A stretch of DNA of 64,000 nucleotides from Planctomicrobium piriforme. Lineage in GTDB: Bacteria; Planctomycetota; Planctomycetia; Planctomycetales; Planctomycetaceae. The stretch is taken from contig NZ_FOQD01000016.1 of assembly GCF_900113665.1 (NCBI RefSeq), positions 131,892-195,891 on the forward strand, read 5' to 3'. The translations under genes and the position numbers were made by a program. The stretch's first letter is position 1; every line of letters starts with the position of its first letter. Of this stretch, positions 43,507-52,226 are shown piece by piece. The notes below the pieces were generated by a model. That model was given only the letters and a program-made list of their open reading frames with translations. It was not told the origin of the DNA and did no database searches.

Positions 43507-43887
43507 ATGTTTGGTCTGTTCGGCAAGGACTGGAACGTCCTGGCGGTCATCTTTGAACGCCGCGACCTGTATCAGGTGAGCGGTCAGCGCGCCAAAGGGA
43601 GCTCCGCCGATAAGGCCCGTGACGGCGCAAAAGCGCATCCCCGTTGCGTCTTCTGGGCGGTCTTCGACCAGAAGGGGTCGTACAAATCGGGCGGCCCAGG
43701 GGCTGGTTCGCTGATGGTCCCCGGCGACGTCATCAAAAAGCTCGAACGGGAAATTGCGACCAATCGCACAGTGCAGGAAGTTCTCAAGGCGCTCGAAACC
43801 AAGCAGACCGACAAAATCGCCCGACAGCTCGCCTGGCACGGTTATCCGCCGCGGCAAATGCACGGTTCGGAAAACCAGGAGGGGTGA
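43507..43887 (+). CDS. Hypothetical protein
   Basis: A 126-residue soluble protein starts at ATG 43507 (MFGLFGKDWNVLAVIFERRD). It has a basic, Lys/Gly-rich middle (RAKGSSADKARDGAKAHPRC) and an aromatic patch (VFWAVFDQKGSYKSGG). A helical C-terminal half follows. No motif recognised. It lies between mazG and def in the same direction, and base composition and codon use look genuine. Confidence 0.65.
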   Translation: MFGLFGKDWNVLAVIFERRDLYQVSGQRAKGSSADKARDGAKAHPRCVFWAVFDQKGSYKSGGPGAGSLMVPGDVIKKLEREIATNRTVQEVLKALETKQTDKIARQLAWHGYPPRQMHGSENQEG

Positions 43888-44060
43888 TTCCGGCCGATTC
43901 ACGCTGGAATTTCAGATTCTCCGCGCTCTCGCACATCCCGGCATCGTCTTTCCGGAATGTTGCCCTTACAATTTTTCGCGGCGTCCAGTGCATGCCCTGG
44001 ACGCGTCGTGTCGTTCGCTGCTCATTTTTTGACTTTTGCCGCGGAAGTTGAAGCTGACTG

Positions 44061-44705
44061 ATGCAGATTGTTCCTTATCCCCACCCCGCCCTGTCGTTCA
44101 AATCGGTCGATCTCAAACAGATCGATGCCACGCTCCGCAAGACGGTCGGCGAGATGTTCGACCTGATGTACGAAGCCAACGGCATCGGGCTGGCCGCGAA
44201 TCAGGTGGGTCTGCCATTCCGCTTCTTCATTGTGAATCTCGCCTCGCGCCCCGAGGAAGCCGATGAAGAGATGGTCTTTCTGAATCCGGTGCTCACGCGA
44301 AAGCGGGGCACTGACCTCGGGGAAGAAGGATGCCTGAGTCTGCCTGGGCTTTACGGCGATGTCCGCCGCGCCTCCGACCTCATCATCGAGGCGTTCGATC
44401 TCAACGGCGCTGGCTTTCGCATGGAGCTGGATGACCTCGCCGCCCGTGTGGTACAGCACGAGAACGACCACCTCGACGGCGTCCTGTTCACCGACCGCAT
44501 GCGGGAAGAAGGCACGAGCGCCAAGCTCGACATCAAGATCCCCCGTTTCGTCACCGCCTGGCAGCAGGCACAACGGGCAGGTCACATTCCCGGCGACGAA
44601 GCGATTCGCGACGACCTCAAGAGAATGGCGCAGGCCGGGACTGTCCCCGAAGATTTTTTGACTCGACCCGCTTTGAAGATTGCGACGCCAGAGTTGAAAG
44701 ACTAG
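44061..44705 (+). CDS. def: Peptide deformylase
   Basis: The enzyme removes the formyl group from N-terminal fMet of nascent proteins. All three motifs are present: GIGLAANQVG (motif 1), EEGCLSLPG (motif 2, metal-binding Cys) and QHENDHLDG (motif 3, the HExxH metal ligands in HENDH). At 214 residues it has a C-terminal extension of about 40 residues beyond the core, ending in TPELKD. Direction and spacing suggest its own transcript. Confidence 0.95.
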   Translation: MQIVPYPHPALSFKSVDLKQIDATLRKTVGEMFDLMYEANGIGLAANQVGLPFRFFIVNLASRPEEADEEMVFLNPVLTRKRGTDLGEEGCLSLPGLYGDVRRASDLIIEAFDLNGAGFRMELDDLAARVVQHENDHLDGVLFTDRMREEGTSAKLDIKIPRFVTAWQQAQRAGHIPGDEAIRDDLKRMAQAGTVPEDFLTRPALKIATPELKD

Positions 44706-44820
44706 CCCCGATCCCGGGGTGGTGTGGCGGAGTATGGACGCCAAATCTGCATGAAAGACTGAATTTTAACGCCGCCAGGACGCTACTCTTTCATGAGATA
44801 CGCTCTAGGGCAGGGGAATA

Positions 44821-44884
44821 TTCGAAATCGGAAGCACGAAACCCGAAACAAATTCGGATTTCGAAATTCGTGCTTCGGATTTCT
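44821..44884. repeat. AT-rich inverted repeat (family R, copy 3)
   Basis: TTCGAAATCGGAAGCACGAA and its near-complement TTCGTGCTTCGGATTTC flank ACCCGAAACAAATTCGGATT. It lies between the convergent ends of def and acpS, where a bidirectional terminator is expected. Confidence 0.75.
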
Positions 44885-44895
44885 TTCGATGTCTT

Positions 44896-45312
44896 TCAGA
44901 TGTTTCGCTCATCGTCGCCGCGGGGGCTGTGTTGCAGCGCGATAGCCGTCGCCGTGGCATAGGCCCGGCAGTGCGAGATGGTGATCAGCACGTTGTCGAT
45001 GCCGACGCTTTTCGCCACTTGGGCGGCGCCGCCGGAGAGTTCGATAATCGGTCGGCCTGACTTCGTGTTGCAGACCTGAATGTCTTTCCAGCCGACTCCC
45101 TTGGTGAAGCCGGTTCCCAAGGTCTTCATCACCGCTTCTTTGGCGGCCCAGCGGCCGGCGTAATGCTGTAGCGCCTCTTTGTGACGCTGGCAGTACTTGA
45201 TCTCGTCTTCGGTGTAGACCCGTTGCAGGAACAGTTCGCCGTGGCGCTCGATCATTTCACCGATCCGCACGATCTCGACGATGTCGGTTCCTAAGCCGAA
45301 AATCATGGCCAT
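44896..45312 (-). CDS. acpS: Holo-[acyl-carrier-protein] synthase
   Basis: AcpS transfers 4'-phosphopantetheine from CoA to acyl carrier protein. The 138-residue protein has the family's GLGTDIVEIVRI start (metal-binding Asp), GRWAAKEAVMKTLGTG (metal-binding Glu, FAAKEA motif variant) and a C-terminal ITISHCRAYATATAI strand. ATG 45306 (MIFGLGTD) is an alternative start. It is convergent with def. Confidence 0.94.
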   Translation of the reverse strand: MAMIFGLGTDIVEIVRIGEMIERHGELFLQRVYTEDEIKYCQRHKEALQHYAGRWAAKEAVMKTLGTGFTKGVGWKDIQVCNTKSGRPIIELSGGAAQVAKSVGIDNVLITISHCRAYATATAIALQHSPRGDDERNI

Positions 45313-45330
45313 TTCTGTGCTCTGTTAGGC

Positions 45331-45400
45331 AAGGGGATAGGGCAGAGGGGACAGGCGACAGTAGTAAGATCCCGTTTTCCCCTGTCCCCTATTCCCTTGT
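45331..45400. repeat. GGGGACAGG-type inverted repeat, copy at acpS
   Basis: AAGGGGATAGGGCAGAGGGG at the left is complementary in part to CCCCTGTCCCCTATTCCCTT at the right. It lies just upstream of the acpS start, where it could affect initiation; related to 28135. Confidence 0.55.
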
Positions 45401-45472
45401 TCTGCATCTTGAGATGTCGTGAAACTTGGAACGACTGAAACGCTCTGATCACTGATTTCACCTGACAATACA

Positions 45473-46138
45473 TCACATTGACAAGTTCGAAGTGGATCGT
45501 CGAGTGCGGTTGAGTTGTCTCAGGGTGAGGCTGCACGCGACGCCGGCGATGCTCACTTCGCCCAGCCAGAGCACCAGCGGCCACGGGGCCGGCCATTTCC
45601 CCAGGCTGGAGACCCGATGTGCCAGATAATCTTCGAATCGCGGAGAAAACTGCCGCAGTTCTTCAGCGTATTCTTCGCGGACAGCCGGATCATTTTCGCT
45701 CGCCTGACGCAGCGTTTCCAGGATCTGCACGTCTTTGGAACGCTGCTGCGCCAACAGATGGCGTGCCTGTTCGAAATGCCGGTACGACAGCCAGCCCAGG
45801 TTCAATGCCCCCGCGGCACACAGCACGCCGGCAATCACTGGCAACCAGCTTCCGCGTCGCGTCAGTAGTTCGCCTGCCAGCCAGTCGAGCACAAATCCGC
45901 AGGCAATGCCGTACACGATATAAAAGACGATCAGCCGCTTCATCACTCCCGGCGCATACGACGCGGTGACCGACAGCACCCCCACCGCCACCAGTGCCCC
46001 TAGCAACCAAAGTGCAATCCGGGTGTATGTTGTCGGTGCGGAATCAGAAACTGATGGCACGCCCCCCTCTCCCCTGTACTCAGGGGAGAGGGGCCGGGGG
46101 TGAGGGGCCGAACGGTCATTCGGTGAGAATTCGATCAT
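45473..46138 (-). CDS. Membrane protein of unknown function, coupled to the DUF2079 gene
   Basis: ATG 46138 overlaps the stop of the upstream gene (ATGA), so 221 residues are translated, probably coupled. About four membrane helices are visible (around residues 37-57, 66-86, 96-115 and 180-205), with a charged helical loop of about 60 residues between the third and fourth. Residues about 12-27 (PHPRPLSPEYRGEGG) come from an intergenic-type palindromic repeat that lies inside the frame. No family recognised. Confidence 0.68.
   Translation of the reverse strand: MIEFSPNDRSAPHPRPLSPEYRGEGGVPSVSDSAPTTYTRIALWLLGALVAVGVLSVTASYAPGVMKRLIVFYIVYGIACGFVLDWLAGELLTRRGSWLPVIAGVLCAAGALNLGWLSYRHFEQARHLLAQQRSKDVQILETLRQASENDPAVREEYAEELRQFSPRFEDYLAHRVSSLGKWPAPWPLVLWLGEVSIAGVACSLTLRQLNRTRRSTSNLSM
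46061..46110. repeat. Palindromic repeat inside a coding sequence
   Basis: CCCCTCTCCCCTG, a four-base loop (TACT) and its complement form a strong hairpin, extended by CCGGGGGTGAGGGGC. This is the well-known type of element that encodes SPHPRPLSPEGRGE-like peptides when read through. Here it is in frame in the N-terminus of the 45473-46138 gene. Confidence 0.7.
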
Positions 46139-48243
46139 GGCCGGCCCTCTTCCGCCACTGGCGCGGCCGGTTTGTGAACTCGCTTCAACACAATGAAGTA
46201 CCCCTGCGTGTCGACCGGCACCACTTCCCATTGATCCCGCTGGTCGCGATATTCCCGCATCTCTTCAAATCGGCGAATGTCGCTGTAGCGATGGCCGGTG
46301 TCAATCACGATGTAATCGGTGTCGTCCGGAACTTTGTCCTCGTAGTTCGCCACGCGCCGCGGGTAGTGGCTGTAGTCATACGACCGCTCAAAGTGAGTGA
46401 ATCGCGGATGAATGAAATCGGTGGATGCGACCCTCGCCGTCGGCGGAATCAGCGGCAGCACCTTCGCAAACTGCTTTGCACGCTCATCGGGCACATACAG
46501 CCGCTGCCAATAGAACGGGCTGCCGGAATCCCAGAATTTGATCCCGAGAGGTGACAGGCTGAAGAAGACGCACGTCACTGCCGAGCAGCACAAGATCCAC
46601 AAAGCACGCTCGCGAACGACGTCCGAAGTGGCTGGAGCGTGCTTGCTGCCTGCTGCAACGCTCGCGCACGCGGCCCAGACGAGGATCGGAATGATCGGGG
46701 CATGAAAGTGATGAAAGGGTCCGGGAAAATCCTTCGTCAATTCATTCAATGCCAGCAGCAGGAAAATCGGCGCTGCCACGAGTAGCCGGTCCCATGCCCG
46801 AAACGGCAGCCCCAGCGGTAACAGCAGATCGAGAAACAGCGCCAGCGTCCCGGCCGTCGCCAGATGCAGCACCAGCCGGTCTGGTCGGGTGAGGATATTC
46901 AGCACGATCTCGACAGGCGTTTTGCCGAACGCCTGAAAATAACTCGCATAGTGAACCGTGACACCGTCCCGAAACCAGGGGATCGCGACCTTCACCGCGA
47001 CGACCACATACAGCGCTGCCAGCACACAGACCAGCGATCCCGCCAGCATCTGCCCTCGGCGTTCCGGCTCTTCGAGTCTGCCTTTCTGCCGCCAAGCATC
47101 AACCAGCAGCCAAAGTCCCCATGGCGCGATCACGACCGCGAAGTCTTCCTGGCAGGAGAGTGTCAGTGCGAGGGCAAGACTCATCCAACCCCAACGCCGA
47201 CGCTCCCCGAGATCAATCGCCCATAACAGCAGCGGAATGCCAAACGCACTCGGGCGGAACGTCTTCAGATCGATCGCGATGTCCAGAAATTGCAACGGGA
47301 AGTACAGCAGATAAGCGAGCGCCAGCAGCCGTGCCGCGACGGTCGATCCGCTGTGTCGCCGCGCCATCGAATACACCGGAATCGCCCCGAGTGCGAGTGC
47401 GGCCGACCCGCTGAATTCCAATAAGAGGTGCGACGGAATCAGAGCATACAGCGGCAGCAACAGCAGATGGACCACCTGAATGTGTTCGCCCAGAAACAAC
47501 CCCTGATCGAGATAGCTGCGAAAGCCCTTCCCATGCAGCGTGTTCCACAAGTGTTCCTCGTACATTGAGGAATCGCCATGCGGAATCTGCAGGTTGAACC
47601 AGAGTGCGAAGTTCAGCGTCGCGAACAGCGCGACGTAACAGACCATGCCAGCCCCGAGGATGCGCATGGATTTTCTGGAGCCGGCCATCTCCGCAGGCCC
47701 GTGCTTCAAACCGTGGCGCAGGGCTTCCCACAACCAGCCGGCCAGCGTCGCCGCCAGCGCCATCTGCACGCTGCGGAGCAGCGCCGCGGTCAATGGCATC
47801 CCGGATAGCAGCAGGTTGACGATCCACAACCCGCTCCAGACGGCGATGGGGAGCGTCCAGAACGTATTGGCGATGACAGTCTCAGACAGTATGTCGTCTT
47901 GCCGAGTGCAACTGGCGGCTCGTCCGCCAGTGCTTTTTGGCAGCTTCCAATACCGCGCCAGCACCCACGAGCCAAGATTCGCCGCTCCGCACAGGAGAAA
48001 GGCACAGCCTGCCACTGCCGGCAACGGCCAGATCGCGGTCAGTCCTTCCGGCGTCCGGACAAAATCGCCTCCGGCAAACGTCAGCAATCGTTCCCAGAGT
48101 TCACTGCTGAAAAAGGCCCCAGCGATCAGTTCGCTCTCGCCGGCAAACAGCAAAAACAGTCCCACCGCCAGCATCTGCAAGCCAAAGCAGAGCACGACGA
48201 GCGGCAACGGGACGGCAGGAACAGGCGGTTTCGCAGGCGGCAA
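46135..48243 (-). CDS. DUF2079 multi-pass membrane protein
   Basis: The 702-residue protein has about 12-13 membrane helices and DUF2079 features: NLQIPHGDSSMYEEHLWNTL, GLFLGEHIQVVHLLLLPLY and LSCQEDFAVVIAPWG with conserved acidic residues. A soluble C-terminal domain follows (about 600-690). DUF2079 proteins resemble GT-C glycosyltransferases/oligosaccharyltransferases. A STGGRAASCTRQDD segment near residue 105 is derived from a repeat (47910-47932). It overlaps the 221-residue gene by four bases. Confidence 0.85.
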   Translation of the reverse strand: MPPAKPPVPAVPLPLVVLCFGLQMLAVGLFLLFAGESELIAGAFFSSELWERLLTFAGGDFVRTPEGLTAIWPLPAVAGCAFLLCGAANLGSWVLARYWKLPKSTGGRAASCTRQDDILSETVIANTFWTLPIAVWSGLWIVNLLLSGMPLTAALLRSVQMALAATLAGWLWEALRHGLKHGPAEMAGSRKSMRILGAGMVCYVALFATLNFALWFNLQIPHGDSSMYEEHLWNTLHGKGFRSYLDQGLFLGEHIQVVHLLLLPLYALIPSHLLLEFSGSAALALGAIPVYSMARRHSGSTVAARLLALAYLLYFPLQFLDIAIDLKTFRPSAFGIPLLLWAIDLGERRRWGWMSLALALTLSCQEDFAVVIAPWGLWLLVDAWRQKGRLEEPERRGQMLAGSLVCVLAALYVVVAVKVAIPWFRDGVTVHYASYFQAFGKTPVEIVLNILTRPDRLVLHLATAGTLALFLDLLLPLGLPFRAWDRLLVAAPIFLLLALNELTKDFPGPFHHFHAPIIPILVWAACASVAAGSKHAPATSDVVRERALWILCCSAVTCVFFSLSPLGIKFWDSGSPFYWQRLYVPDERAKQFAKVLPLIPPTARVASTDFIHPRFTHFERSYDYSHYPRRVANYEDKVPDDTDYIVIDTGHRYSDIRRFEEMREYRDQRDQWEVVPVDTQGYFIVLKRVHKPAAPVAEEGRP
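47910..47932. repeat. GGCGGCT/CCGCC hairpin element inside coding sequence
   Basis: ACTGGCGG and CCGCCAGT arms with a CTCGT loop form a short strong hairpin within the DUF2079 gene, in a loop between predicted membrane helices. It has the style of dispersed planctomycete hairpins. Confidence 0.5.
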
Positions 48244-48345
48244 GGCATCACTCGTAGCGCAGGGATGTCAAAACCGCGATTCTAGTTCGAACCGGTCGTC
48301 CTGCGGAATGAACTGGGATGCCATTCAATTCAAAAGAGCCCAAAG

Positions 48346-48449
48346 CAAGAACCGTGGGCTAATGCCCAGCGGCTGATGGGCGTACAAAAACAGGTGCGAT
48401 TCTCCGTTGGTTGACGCCCATCAGCCGGCACGCGTTAGCGTCCGGTTAG
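48346..48449. repeat. Dispersed GGCTGATGGGCGT element, copy 3
   Basis: ACCGTGGGCTAATGCCCAGC, GGCTGATGGGCGTAC and the closing CAGCCGGCACGCGTTAGCG with GTCCGGTT. It is the most complete copy and has the same orientation as 25844. Confidence 0.7.
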
Positions 48450-48574
48450 AACGTTTCCCAACGTATTCGACAACCAGTCAGTAAAGACCCGTCCCATCCA
48501 CCGCCGAACGAATGCCGGATGATTGGCTCCCGGACCGCAGATTCCGACAGCCAATCCAGTTCCCCATCCCAGTA

Positions 48575-48615
48575 GAGAACCGTGGGCTAACGCCCAGCGG
48601 CTGATGGGCGTACAG
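48575..48615. repeat. Dispersed element, copy 4 (left half only)
   Basis: GAACCGTGGGCTAACGCCCA and GCGGCTGATGGGCGTACA repeat the left half of the element at 48346 almost exactly, 130 bases further on; the right half is missing. Confidence 0.65.
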
Positions 48616-48663
48616 AACGGGCGGCGATTTGCAGCTGCTAAACCGGGAATCCCGCTGGCAAAT

Positions 48664-50280
48664 CTATTCCGCGTGAATCTGAACTCCCTTGCCAGGCACC
48701 GACCGTTTCATCAGCGGCAGCAGCAGCAGGAGCGACAGCGCCAGCATGGCGAACAGGTAGAAGTCATCGAAGTATGACAGCGCCGCTGCCTGTTCCTGAC
48801 GTAGGTTGGCCAAGGTCTGCAGGGCCATTTGCCGTGATCCGACCGGATCTCCGGTGAACTGCAGATAGAATTGCTCCCCTTGGTTCAGGAACTCGTTCAC
48901 CGTCGGATTCAAGGGGTCGAGAAACTCGCCGATACGGGACGTATGAAACTGTTCGCGTCGGACCTCCATCGTCTGGGCGAGCGACGTGCCGACGCTTCCC
49001 CCTTCATTCCGCAGCAGCGCGAACAGGCCCACGGCTGCCGCCCGCATATCTCTGGGAGTGTAGAGATAAGCCGCCACGTTCAAGGGCGCGAAGAGCGTTG
49101 AGAGTCCCATGATCATCACCACCCGGGGCCAGACCACCTGCCAGGGGCTGATGTCGAGGTTCATGATCGCCATCCAGTAACAGCCGGCTGCCATCAGCAG
49201 CAGGCCGATGGCGATGAACCATCTGGCATCGATCCCGCGGCCCAGGATCGCTCCGACAGTCATGATCGCCATGATCGCGAATAGTCCTGAGGGGGACATC
49301 ACAATACCTGAGGCCAGGGCGTCGTACCCAAACAGGGCCTGGAGTAACGCAGGGAGTGTGGTGCTGGCGGCATACAGCACGGCATACGCCGAAAAACAGA
49401 TGATGCACGAGGCCGCAAAATTCCGCTCGGCCAGCGGACGCAGATTGACGACCGGCGCGGCGATCCGGAGTTCGTGCCAGATAAAGAATCCCAGCCCCCC
49501 GACGAAACAGGCCGCAAGCACCTGTACGCGCCAGAACGGGTCGCCAAACCAGTCCCATTCCTGGCCTTTGCTGAGCAGGATTTCCCAGGAGGACAGTGTC
49601 AGCGCCAGCGCCCCCAGTCCGATCGTATCGAACCGGAACCCCGACTTCTTCATGTCGGCCCGTTCCTGCTTGAGGTAGTCCGGATCCTGCAGCACAGCCG
49701 CCGCGGCCAGCAGACCGAAGATGCCGATCGGCACATTGATGTAGAAGATCCACCGCCAGTCATAGTTGACGGTCAGATACCCTCCGAGGGTCGGGCCGAC
49801 GACCGGAGCAATCAACGCCGCCATCCCAAACAGCGTCATCGCCGCCCCCTGTTTTGCGGGAGGGAACGCATCGAGGAGAATGGCCTGACTCGACGGCTGT
49901 AATCCACCGCCTGCCAGACCTTGCAGAATGCGGAAGAAAATCAGTTCTTCGAGACTTGTCGCCGCGCCGCACAAGGCCGAAGCGATCGTGAAGACGGCAA
50001 TCGACCCCAGAAAATAATTCCGCCGGCCCAGCCGCGTCGCCAGCCAGCCGGAGATGGGAAGGACCGTCGCATTCGCTGCCAGATAGCTGGTGATGACCCA
50101 TTCGCTGTCGGTCACTGCCGCGGAAAGTCCTCCGGCGATATAGCGCAGCGCCACATTGGCGATCGTCGTGTCCAGGACTTCCATGAACGTCGGGATCACG
50201 ACCGCGAACGCCACAATCCAGGGATTGATGGCAGCGCGTTGGACAGGGGCGGCAGTGGCGACGGCGGTCGACATCAACAA
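48664..50280 (-). CDS. MFS multidrug exporter, DHA2 (EmrB/QacA) family
   Basis: The 538-residue protein has 14 predicted membrane helices. DHA2 signatures are present: VIPTFMEVLDTTIANVALRY in helix 1, WVITSYLAANATVLPISGWL, LATRLGRRNYFL (motif A) and GMAALIAPVVGPTLGGYL (motif C), plus DWRWIFYINVPIG. It would export drugs or other hydrophobic compounds by proton antiport, together with the membrane-fusion protein encoded 41 bp upstream. Substrate unknown. No outer-membrane TolC-like gene follows in the window. Confidence 0.92.
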   Translation of the reverse strand: MLMSTAVATAAPVQRAAINPWIVAFAVVIPTFMEVLDTTIANVALRYIAGGLSAAVTDSEWVITSYLAANATVLPISGWLATRLGRRNYFLGSIAVFTIASALCGAATSLEELIFFRILQGLAGGGLQPSSQAILLDAFPPAKQGAAMTLFGMAALIAPVVGPTLGGYLTVNYDWRWIFYINVPIGIFGLLAAAAVLQDPDYLKQERADMKKSGFRFDTIGLGALALTLSSWEILLSKGQEWDWFGDPFWRVQVLAACFVGGLGFFIWHELRIAAPVVNLRPLAERNFAASCIICFSAYAVLYAASTTLPALLQALFGYDALASGIVMSPSGLFAIMAIMTVGAILGRGIDARWFIAIGLLLMAAGCYWMAIMNLDISPWQVVWPRVVMIMGLSTLFAPLNVAAYLYTPRDMRAAAVGLFALLRNEGGSVGTSLAQTMEVRREQFHTSRIGEFLDPLNPTVNEFLNQGEQFYLQFTGDPVGSRQMALQTLANLRQEQAAALSYFDDFYLFAMLALSLLLLLPLMKRSVPGKGVQIHAE

Positions 50281-50321
50281 GTCGATTCAGGATTGTCTAT
50301 CATGAAGGTTTCAGGTCGGTC

Positions 50322-51860
50322 TTACGGCATCTTTTCGGCCGGCGGAGGCGATGTTTTTTCGAAGCCTGCCGCCTCTTCGGCCCGAGTCTCCGGGTCGCCA
50401 ACGGGCGCTGGAAGTACGGAAAGCGGTTGGAGGACATCGCCCGCGTTGGGGCCGGTCGCCGGTTCTTTGAAATAGACATGCGGGGTGACGGACAGGCCCA
50501 CGAACAACGGCGCTTTGGCCGGATCGTAATCCGTGAACTCGATTCGCACCGGCAGCCGCTGCACGATCTTGATGAAGTTGCCGGTGGCGTTTTGCGGCGG
50601 CAACAGGGCCAGCGTTTGCCCGGTGCCCATCGTGAAGCCGCTGATGCGTCCGTTGAATTCCTGCTTGCGGCCGTACATGTCGACCCGCATCCGCACCGGT
50701 TGCCCGATGCGCAGATTGGCTAACTGCGTTTCCTTGAAATTGGCGTTCACCCAGATCTCGGTCAGCGATCGCACGGCCATCAGGCTTTGCCCCACCTGAA
50801 CGTTGTTGCCCGGATTGACGTTTCGTCGGGTCACCACCCCGTCGATTTCACTGACGACTTTGGTGTAACGGAGATTGAGTTCGGCCAGTTCCAGATCGCG
50901 CTTTGCCTGCATAAGTTTTGCTTCCGACTGCTTGACCAGTGGAGCATTGGGCAACAGTCGGGCGTAGATTCGGTCGAGGTTGCCGTCGGGATCCTGTTTG
51001 TAGAATGCGTCGAGCGCCTGTTGCGGCGTCAGGTTCCACGATTTCGGCGTGTAGCCAACTCGCGCGACAGCCTCCAATGCCTGGGCCAGGGCCTCCCTGA
51101 CCAGTGAAAAGTTCTGTTCCAGATCGTCTGGAATCGAGAGCGGATCCTGTTCGTTGGCCTGCAAACCGAGGCTCGCTCGAGTTTCCTGAATCACCTGTTG
51201 TGCGCTGTCGACCTGGCTGCGGGCGGCGTCGAGCTTGGCGGAGTAGATATCGAACTCCGCCTGCGTCACCGCTTGCTCTGCCACGAGCTTTTTGTTGCGC
51301 TCATAGTCGCGTTCAGCAAGGACGAGGTTGGACTGTGTCACCTTCAGCTGTGCCACATTGGACCGCAGCAGGGCCACCTGATTCCTCACCGTCTCGATGG
51401 CGTGTTCGAGATTGAATCGCGCGCTGCGGGCCTGGGCGATATCGCCCTCCACAGTGGCAAACGCGGCCGCGAGGTCTGCTTCCGCCACTGCGACCATCGC
51501 CTTCTGGATATCGACCTGAACCTGAAACGGCTCGGGATCGATGACAACCAGCACGTCTCCTTTTTTGACATGCACGTTGTCGTCGACGAGCACCTGTTTG
51601 ACCTGACCTGCCACGCGCGCCGCCACGAACGTGACGTGGCCGTCGACGTAGGCATCGTCCGTCGAGACCGTATTCATCGCCAGGACGATCCACGGAAACA
51701 CGAACCACGCCGCCAGCAGCAGCCCCACGACAAGTCCTACCCAACGCAGGGCTTTCCAGCGATCACTCTGGTGAGGACTGGTTTTCGCCGGCGCGGCCGA
51801 GGCCACAGGCGTTGTTTCTTGCGGAGCAACTGGCGTCGGCTGCTTGTCTGCGGTGTCCAT
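50322..51860 (-). CDS. HlyD/EmrA-family membrane fusion protein
   Basis: The 512-residue protein has a short Pro/Ala-rich cytoplasmic start, one TM helix (about 38-58) and the biotinyl-lipoyl-like motif DAYVDGHVTFVAARVAGQVK. A long coiled-coil hairpin (about 110-330) follows, then the returning barrel DGVVTRRNVNPGNNVQVGQS. It bridges the inner-membrane exporter (downstream EmrB-like protein) toward the outer membrane. The C-terminal 60 residues are Pro/Ala-rich and unusual. The coiled coil is longer than in E. coli EmrA (390 residues). Confidence 0.92.
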   Translation of the reverse strand: MDTADKQPTPVAPQETTPVASAAPAKTSPHQSDRWKALRWVGLVVGLLLAAWFVFPWIVLAMNTVSTDDAYVDGHVTFVAARVAGQVKQVLVDDNVHVKKGDVLVVIDPEPFQVQVDIQKAMVAVAEADLAAAFATVEGDIAQARSARFNLEHAIETVRNQVALLRSNVAQLKVTQSNLVLAERDYERNKKLVAEQAVTQAEFDIYSAKLDAARSQVDSAQQVIQETRASLGLQANEQDPLSIPDDLEQNFSLVREALAQALEAVARVGYTPKSWNLTPQQALDAFYKQDPDGNLDRIYARLLPNAPLVKQSEAKLMQAKRDLELAELNLRYTKVVSEIDGVVTRRNVNPGNNVQVGQSLMAVRSLTEIWVNANFKETQLANLRIGQPVRMRVDMYGRKQEFNGRISGFTMGTGQTLALLPPQNATGNFIKIVQRLPVRIEFTDYDPAKAPLFVGLSVTPHVYFKEPATGPNAGDVLQPLSVLPAPVGDPETRAEEAAGFEKTSPPPAEKMP

Positions 51861-52226
51861 CAGTTTTCGGCCGCTGCGTTGAAACAGAATGTGTCTGGCT
51901 CGGAATTGAGCGCTCGTCGATGGTCGAGATCATACGAATTCGCAGCCAAGTCTCCAGACGAATGTGCTTCCACAAGAAGCGCAACGTCAAAGTCGCAACT
52001 CGGCTCCTCCGCAGATACTCAGCGGCGGCGGTGGACATTGCCTGCGAATCAGAGGTTGGTACCCGTTGCGTTTTCTCACCAGAATTGCGGCGCGGAATGA
52101 GGTGCAATTCCCACAGGCGTCGGGTAGGCTATCTACAGGTGTTGATGCAAGCGGCAACACCGTTTTTTCCCGGTCTCGCGCAGTCGAAGGCCGGTTTTTC
52201 GTTCGATCAGCTTATGAGGGGATTGC
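51861..52226. other. Intergenic region between efflux operon and oxidoreductase gene
   Basis: A divergent spacer expected to contain both promoters. I find no gene or strong hairpin. GAGGGG (about 52215) is the ribosome site of the next gene. Confidence 0.4.

Larger units (their letters stand above)
48244..48663. other. Repeat-bearing intergenic region
   Basis: No gene is supported. It contains the dispersed elements at 48346-48449 and 48575-48615 and otherwise unremarkable sequence. Confidence 0.45.

Noticed and set aside
44701..44800. Possible tRNA-like or small RNA after def
   Set aside because: CATGAAAGA and TCTTTCATG can pair, but there is no cloverleaf, promoter or family match.
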